Made by a program: the position numbers and the translations under genes. Of a stretch of 19,254 bases of DNA, positions 15,380 through 19,254 are shown in pieces. Under the pieces are notes generated by a model. That model ran no database searches. It was given only the letters and a program-made list of their open reading frames with translations, and had not been told where the DNA came from. The stretch is taken from contig CALJDR010000024.1 of the NCBI GenBank assembly GCA_938023515.1, positions 1 through 19,254 on the forward strand, in the 5' to 3' direction. Source of the stretch: an uncultured Flavobacteriales bacterium. GTDB taxonomy: Bacteria; Bacteroidota; Bacteroidia; Flavobacteriales; UBA1820. Positions within the stretch are counted from its first letter, which is position 1; each line of letters opens with the position of its first letter.

Positions 15380-15826
15380 ATGCTGAAAGTAGGAGACAAG
15401 GCCCCGCAATTTTCGGGGTGGGATACGCAGGGGAATCCGGTGAGCCTGGCCGATTTTAAAGGCCGAAAACTGGTTCTCTATTTTTATCCCAAGGACAATA
15501 CGCCCGGATGTACGGCGGAGGCCTGCGATTTCAGGGACAACTATCATCGTTTCCTCTCACAGGGATATGCTGTGGTGGGAGTAAGCAAAGATAGTGAAGA
15601 ATCCCATAAGAAATTCTCTGAAAAGTATTCGCTTCCTTTTCCTTTGATCTCTGACCCCGATCTGGAGATATTGAAAGCATATGAAGCGTGGGGTGAAAAG
15701 AACATGTACGGAAAAAAGACGATGGGTACCCTCCGCAAGACCTATGTAATAGATGAAAATGGAGTGATCGCGAACATCATTAAAAAAGTAGAAACCAAAA
15801 CGCCTACAGCCCAAATCCTGAAATAG
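15380..15826 (+). CDS. bcp: Thioredoxin-dependent peroxiredoxin (Bcp/PrxQ)
   Basis: Reduces hydrogen peroxide and organic hydroperoxides in the cytoplasm using thioredoxin. The 148-aa length is normal for the family. The active-site motif YPKDNTPGCTAEACDFRD carries the peroxidatic Cys44 and, five residues later, the resolving Cys49 of atypical 2-Cys PrxQ proteins. Further family features are VVGVSKDSEESHKKFSEKY, LPFPLISDPD and, near the C terminus, GTLRKTYVIDENG. It is a single-gene unit between a consensus promoter at 15265 and a hairpin terminator at 15878. Confidence 0.97.
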   Translation: MLKVGDKAPQFSGWDTQGNPVSLADFKGRKLVLYFYPKDNTPGCTAEACDFRDNYHRFLSQGYAVVGVSKDSEESHKKFSEKYSLPFPLISDPDLEILKAYEAWGEKNMYGKKTMGTLRKTYVIDENGVIANIIKKVETKTPTAQILK

Positions 15827-15877
15827 AGCTAATCCAAACCTTAACCAGACTAATCCAGACCCATTTATATAACTATG

Positions 15878-15918
15878 ATCCCGGCAGTCGCCTTTCAGGT
15901 GCCTGCCGGGATTTTTTA
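15878..15918 (+). terminator. Intrinsic terminator of bcp
   Basis: Ten-bp stem ATCCCGGCAG/CTGCCGGGAT (15878-15887 with 15903-15912), continued by a short inner stem around TTC and followed by a T-run (15912-15917). It lies about 50 nt after the bcp stop and faces the convergent HD gene. Confidence 0.92.
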
Positions 15919-15958
15919 TTGGGGACAACAATGGGGTAATACTTCGGCTATACTCGAA

Positions 15959-16552
15959 CTATAAATATTCCTTTAAAAATTCGTCGAGGAACGATTCGGT
16001 AAACCGATGCCGTTGACGGGCCATGCGGCGTCCCTGCCGGGTATTCATTAAATCTTTCAGGCGCAGGAGTTTGTCATAAAAATGGCTGACGGTATCGTTC
16101 TTCGAACCTTCCCGGTACATCTCGCGCCCGTGGGCCCCTCCGTAGGCAAATGCCCGGGCAATGCCTATCGCGCCCAAGGCGTCGAGCCGGTCGGCATCCT
16201 GTACGATCTGTCCTTCGATGGGCAGGGGCTGGTTGGTCGACGAGGTGGAGAAAGAGAGGTTGGTGCAGATATGCATTATCTTTTCTGTCTGGGCTGGTTC
16301 CGTGTCGGCTTCTTCGAGCCATTGGCGCATCATCGCCAGCGTCTCGTCCGTTTTTCCGGGGGCGACCAGTTTGTGGTCGGCTACGTCGTGCAACAGGGCG
16401 GCGGCTTTGACCACGTCCTGATCGGCTTCGGAATAGGCACGGCCTATTTTCAGCGCGTTGTTCAGCACCCGCTGGATGTGGGAGAAATCGTGTCCCGAAT
16501 TTTCCCCGCTGTGATACGCCTTTACTTTGGCGAATAGAATTTGTATGTTCAT
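15959..16552 (-). CDS. HD-domain phosphohydrolase
   Basis: A 197-aa metal-dependent phosphohydrolase of the HD superfamily. Visible ligands are His21 and His25 (GHDFSHIQRV), His55-Asp56 (AALLHDVADHK) and the Asp cluster VQDADRLDALGAIGIARAF (118-136, with Asp119, Asp121 and Asp124). This arrangement matches the YedJ-type subgroup, whose substrate is uncertain (phosphate esters or nucleotides). I placed the start at the ATG at 16552 (MNIQILFAKV). The in-frame ATG at 16573 would place the start inside the apparent promoter -7 (16561-16568), which argues against it. Transcription is divergent from rpsP through overlapping promoters. Confidence 0.9.
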   Translation of the reverse strand: MNIQILFAKVKAYHSGENSGHDFSHIQRVLNNALKIGRAYSEADQDVVKAAALLHDVADHKLVAPGKTDETLAMMRQWLEEADTEPAQTEKIMHICTNLSFSTSSTNQPLPIEGQIVQDADRLDALGAIGIARAFAYGGAHGREMYREGSKNDTVSHFYDKLLRLKDLMNTRQGRRMARQRHRFTESFLDEFLKEYL

Positions 16553-16560
16553 AATCAAGG

Positions 16561-16593
16561 CAAAAATATACAAAATGTTTCCCGAAAAACAAA
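16561..16593 (-). promoter_or_regulatory. Promoter for the HD-domain gene
   Basis: On the minus strand TTTG (16590-16593) and TATTTTTG (16561-16568) are separated by 21 nt, matching the Bacteroidota consensus. The -7 ends 8 nt before the ATG at 16552, so the leader would be only a few bases. Confidence 0.65.
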
Positions 16594-16608
16594 AAAATCG
16601 TATCTTTG
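16578..16608 (+). promoter_or_regulatory. Promoter for rpsP-rimM
   Basis: A -7 TATCTTTG at 16601-16608 is an exact match, with TTTC at 16578-16581 as a one-mismatch -33 and a 19-nt spacer. It overlaps the promoter of the divergent HD gene (16561-16593). The leader to the rpsP ATG would be about 70 nt. Confidence 0.7.
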
Positions 16609-16648
16609 CCCACGCTTTCTCGGGTAGAAAGCAAAATTGTTATTAACG

Positions 16649-16667
16649 GAAGGGTCGAGAACCCTTC
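16649..16667 (+). promoter_or_regulatory. Hairpin in the rpsP leader
   Basis: GAAGGGT-CGAGA-ACCCTTC: a perfect 7-bp stem with a 5-nt loop, ending 19 nt before the rpsP start. Ribosomal protein leaders often carry autoregulatory structures, so this is a candidate site for S16 feedback. No T-run follows, so it is not a plain terminator. Confidence 0.4.
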
Positions 16668-16686
16668 GAAAAACAACGAAAACAAA

Positions 16687-17283
16687 ATGGTAAAAATTCG
16701 TCTTCAAAGACACGGGAAGAAAGGAAAACCTTTCTACAAGATCGTGGTGGCCAATTCTACGGACAAACGCGATGGCCGTTTTATCGAGGAAGTCGGTACG
16801 TACAACCCCAACACCAATCCTGCCACCATCGTTCTGGATTTGGACAAGGCTGTAGCCTGGTTGGAAAAAGGCGCGCAGCCGACCCTGACCACTTCGCGCA
16901 TCCTTTCCTATAAGGGTGCCCTGCTCAAGAAACACCTCAATGGAGGTGTCCTCAAGGGTGCTTTCACCCAGGAAGTGGCCGATGCGAAATTCGCCGAATG
17001 GCTCAAAGCCAAGGAAGAGAAAGTCAGCGGAAAAGTCCAGGGACTGGAGAAATCCAAGACCGAGAAGAAATCTGCTGCCGTCGCTGCCGAAGCTGAAGTC
17101 AATGCACGCCGTGCAGAGGCTCTTGCCGCCAAAGCTGCTGCTGCCGCAGCGGCCAAAGCCCAGGCTGAAGCTGTCGTGGCTGAGACCGAAGAGACTGAAG
17201 CTCCCGTAGAGGCTGTGGAAGCCCTTGCCGAAGAAGCTCCCGCTGCCGACGTGGTCGCCGAGGAAAAAGCTCCGCAGGAGTAA
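16687..17283 (+). CDS. rpsP: 30S ribosomal protein S16
   Basis: S16 is an early-binding protein of the small ribosomal subunit. The N-terminal part is a clear S16 domain: MVKIRLQRHGKKGKPFYKIV, then ANSTDKRDGRFIEEVGTYNP. The frame is open upstream to 16606, but that start falls inside the promoter and S16 begins MVKI, so I chose 16687 (198 aa). The E. coli protein is about 82 aa; here a tail of roughly 100 residues, rich in Ala, Glu and Lys (from about residue 100), follows, as is common in Bacteroidota. The tail is acidic at its end and likely disordered or helical. rimM follows 18 nt downstream in the same operon. Confidence 0.97.
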   Translation: MVKIRLQRHGKKGKPFYKIVVANSTDKRDGRFIEEVGTYNPNTNPATIVLDLDKAVAWLEKGAQPTLTTSRILSYKGALLKKHLNGGVLKGAFTQEVADAKFAEWLKAKEEKVSGKVQGLEKSKTEKKSAAVAAEAEVNARRAEALAAKAAAAAAAKAQAEAVVAETEETEAPVEAVEALAEEAPAADVVAEEKAPQE

Positions 17284-17301
17284 AAGTCTTTTCAAAGGCC
17301 G

Positions 17302-17832
17302 GTGGACGTGAACGAAGATAACTTCTACATAGGTAGGATCGTCAAGATACACGGTTTTAAAGGGGAGGTGGTACTCCGGTTGGATACCGACATTCCCGAG
17401 GCCTACGAACAAATGGAATCATTGTTTCTGCAGCGTGCAGAGGCAATGATTCCTTTTTTTATACAGCGTTCTTCCCTTTCCGGGCAGTTTTTGCGCATAA
17501 AGCTGGAAGGGGTCGACACCGAGGAGGAGGCCCGCCGGCTTGTCCGCAGCGAGGCGTACCTTCCGATAGAATGCCTGCCGGAGTTGGAGGAGGGCCAATT
17601 CTACTACCACGAGATAACGGGATATCGGGTGGTGGATAAAACGGCCGGGGAAATAGGCACAGTGAAACGCGTCAACGATGCCCCTGTACAGCCTTTGTTC
17701 GAGATAGACTCCCATGGGAAAGAGATCCTCGTGCCGGTAGTCGATGATTTTATAGAAAAAGTGGATAAAAAGGGCCGCGCCCTTTATTTGAATCTTCCCG
17801 ACGGCCTTTTAAATTTGTATACGGGCGACTGA
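17302..17832 (+). CDS. rimM: Ribosome maturation factor RimM
   Basis: RimM binds S19 and assists maturation of the 30S head and 16S rRNA processing. The 176-aa protein has the N-terminal RimM beta-barrel (FYIGRIVKIHGFKGEVVLRL, 8-27) and a C-terminal PRC-barrel (about 95-172) with FYYHEITGYRVVD and ILVPVVDDFIEKVD. The start is a GTG, at 17302 or the GTG two codons later (17308); no ATG is available before residue 39. It follows rpsP by 18 nt, as in many bacteria, but trmD and rplS, the usual next genes in Proteobacteria, are not here; a DUF389 gene follows instead. Confidence 0.95.
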   Translation: MDVNEDNFYIGRIVKIHGFKGEVVLRLDTDIPEAYEQMESLFLQRAEAMIPFFIQRSSLSGQFLRIKLEGVDTEEEARRLVRSEAYLPIECLPELEEGQFYYHEITGYRVVDKTAGEIGTVKRVNDAPVQPLFEIDSHGKEILVPVVDDFIEKVDKKGRALYLNLPDGLLNLYTGD

Positions 17833-17842
17833 TACTTTTGCC

Positions 17843-17857
17843 GCTCCTATAAGGAGC
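17843..17857 (+). terminator. Small hairpin after rimM, possible weak terminator
   Basis: GCTCCT-ATA-AGGAGC, a 6-bp stem 10 nt after the rimM stop. No T-run follows directly, so termination is doubtful; it may only attenuate read-through into the DUF389 gene. Confidence 0.3.
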
Positions 17858-17874
17858 ATATCGCGGCGTCTCTT

Positions 17875-17882
17875 TATATTTG
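17875..17882 (+). promoter_or_regulatory. Promoter -7 element for the DUF389 gene
   Basis: TATATTTG matches TAnnTTTG exactly and ends 27 nt before the ATG at 17910. No TTTG -33 is present at proper spacing. Confidence 0.5.
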
Positions 17883-17909
17883 TCTGTAAAAAAATAATCC
17901 GCAGAAAAG

Positions 17910-19207
17910 ATGAGAGAAATTTACCTGTCGGTAAAGGAATTCCTGAAGGAGCGCCTGAGCCTGCGCGGCGATACCGATTACGAGCTCAATACGATAGAGG
18001 CTGTCAAACGCGGAGTGATGTTCAAGGGCGTCAACCTATGGACGCTGATCTTCGCTACGTTCATCGCTTCGATAGGACTGAATGTCAATTCGCCGGCGGT
18101 GATCATCGGGGCGATGCTTATCTCTCCTCTGATGGGGCCGATCCTGGGGTTGGGACTGGGGGCTGCCCAATACGATTTTCCCCTGATCAAGAAATCTTTC
18201 AAGAACCTGCTCATCGCTACGCTGTTCAGTGTCGCTACATCGTGGCTCTATTTCCGGCTCACGCCGTTGGCCGAAGCGCAGTCCGAACTGTTGGCCCGCA
18301 CTTCGCCTACCATATGGGATGTGCTGATCGCCCTGTTCGGCGGCCTTACGGGAATGGTGGCTGTCGCTTCGAAGGAAAAAGGGAACCCCATTGCGGGGGT
18401 GGCTATCGCTACGGCGCTGATGCCACCGCTGTGTACGGCCGGTTTCGGCCTGGCGGTAGGGAGTATGCAGTTTTTTATCGGGGCCCTGTATTTGTATATC
18501 ATCAACAGCGTGATGATCGCCTTTGGTACTTTCCTGGTGGCTAAGTTGTTGAAGTATCCTCTGGTGGAGGTGCATACCGACAAGCAGCGCCTGACCAAGC
18601 GGATCATCACCCTGATCACGGTCGTCATTATCGCCCCGAGTATCTACCTGGCTTATAATTTGGTGAAAAATACGGTGTACGAGAACAATGTCAACCGTTT
18701 CGTGGCTACGGAATTCGACCGGACCGATTCCCAGGTGCTGCGCAAGGAGCTGCTCCGCGGGGAAAACGGAGAGAAGATACTAAAAGTGTTCGTGATCGGG
18801 TCGCCGGTCGATTCGCTCGGCTACCGCCGCCTGTGCGATGGTATGGAGCGGTATTCCCTGTCCGGAACGCAGCTGAGTGTGGTGAACATCGCCGGAAAGG
18901 GCGAGGAGAAAGACGCCATATCCTCCGATATGTTCATGAGCCTCTACCGGGCGAATGAGCGGACGGCCCACGAAAAAGATTCGGTCATTGCCGTATTGGA
19001 AGGAGAGTTGGCCTCCCTGCGGAAGATCGCCGTACCGGTACGGAATATCGCGGCGGAAGTACACGAACTATTCCCCGAAGTGGATTCCATTGCCGTAGCG
19101 AAAGCCGAGATGGTCTGTGCGGTCGGGGAGGAATCATCGCCTGCCGTACTGGTGGTGGTGCATTGTCCCAAAGGATTGGGCGAAGAGCATGCCGGTAAAT
19201 TAAAATC
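17910..19207 (+). CDS. DUF389 family membrane protein, 3' end cut by contig edge
   Basis: At least 432 codons, starting MREIYLSVKEFLKERLSLRG, with no stop before the genomic sequence ends at 19207. The DUF389 core (about residues 40-200) contains WTLIFATFIASIGLNVNSPA, VIIGAMLISPLMGPILGLGL and NPIAGVAIATALMPPLCTAG, the conserved glycine/proline-rich membrane segments of the family. A further membrane segment (about 230-253, RIITLITVVIIAPSIYLAY) is followed by a soluble C-terminal part with a likely coiled coil. The function of DUF389 proteins is not established. Translation continues in frame into adapter, adding a false tail (CLLYTSDAADD-type) that must be removed. The true C terminus is unknown. 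Confidence 0.92.
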
Positions 19208-19254
19208 CTGTCTCTTATACACATCTGACGCTGCCGACGATACTCCTTGTGTAG
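19208..19254 (-). other. Residual Nextera (Tn5) sequencing adapter, right end
   Basis: Reverse complement of the left-end block: mosaic end CTGTCTCTTATACACATCT at 19208-19226, linker at 19227-19240, index complement TACTCCTT at 19241-19248 and the start of P5 (GTGTAG) at 19249-19254. Not genomic. Confidence 0.98.

Noticed and set aside
18944..19224. Two minus-strand ORFs starting MYKRQ and MCIRD at the right end
   Set aside because: Their N termini are translated adapter and the rest is antisense to the DUF389 gene; both are known types of artefact.
1..19254. Terminal inverted repeats of a composite transposon or mobile element
   Set aside because: The repeats are Tn5 mosaic end plus Illumina linker, index and P5 sequence, so they come from library preparation. 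No transposase gene is present.

Overview
This window is a 19.2 kb contig of ordinary bacterial chromosome, closed at both ends by leftover sequencing adapter. Bases 1-46 and 19208-19254 are Nextera-type transposon adapter (19-bp Tn5 mosaic end, read-1 linker and an 8-base i5 index). Genomic sequence therefore runs only from 47 to 19207, and the genes at both edges are cut by the end of the contig, not by biology. The genes point to Bacteroidota, order Bacteroidales, and most likely a Rikenellaceae/Alistipes-like organism. The evidence is the set lepB (DUF5684-type N terminus)-dapB-DUF5683-parB-parA, promoters of the Bacteroidota form TTTG-N19-21-TAnnTTTG, no clear Shine-Dalgarno sites, a long acidic/alanine tail on ribosomal protein S16, and moderately GC-rich coding sequence. 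The genus is an inference.

Layout. Minus strand, 47-3761: parA, parB, a DUF5683 envelope protein, dapB and the start of signal peptidase I, tightly packed and probably one operon. Minus strand, 3905-5280: recF then dciA (DUF721), overlapping by 4 nt. Plus strand, 5477-7320: a three-gene unit of a DUF6249-like membrane protein, an ECF sigma factor and a small two-TM putative anti-sigma factor, followed by a HAD phosphatase (7381-7998). A strong hairpin terminator separates this from a convergent thiolase (8068-9252, minus). Plus strand, 9390-11480: a PgpH-like 7TM-HD cyclic-di-AMP phosphodiesterase, then a second hairpin shared with a convergent, unrecognised protein carrying a His/Cys-rich tandem repeat (11563-12138, minus). 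Plus strand: leuS (12283-15039) and a bcp/PrxQ peroxiredoxin (15380-15826), each with its own promoter and terminator. Minus strand, 15959-16552: an HD-domain hydrolase, divergent from rpsP-rimM (16687-17832). The window ends in a DUF389 membrane protein (17910 to the edge).

How the genes fit together. Most are housekeeping: chromosome segregation (ParAB), replication and repair (DciA, RecF), lysine/cell-wall precursor synthesis (DapB), protein export (LepB), translation (LeuRS, S16, RimM), redox defence (Bcp) and second-messenger turnover (PgpH-like). The parts that look less described are the His/Cys-rich repeat protein and the sigma/anti-sigma cassette, which has a candidate ECF-type promoter upstream. 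I found no CRISPR array, phage, insertion sequence, tRNA or rRNA. No gap between genes exceeds about 340 bases; the longest (15040-15379) holds the leuS terminator and the bcp promoter.
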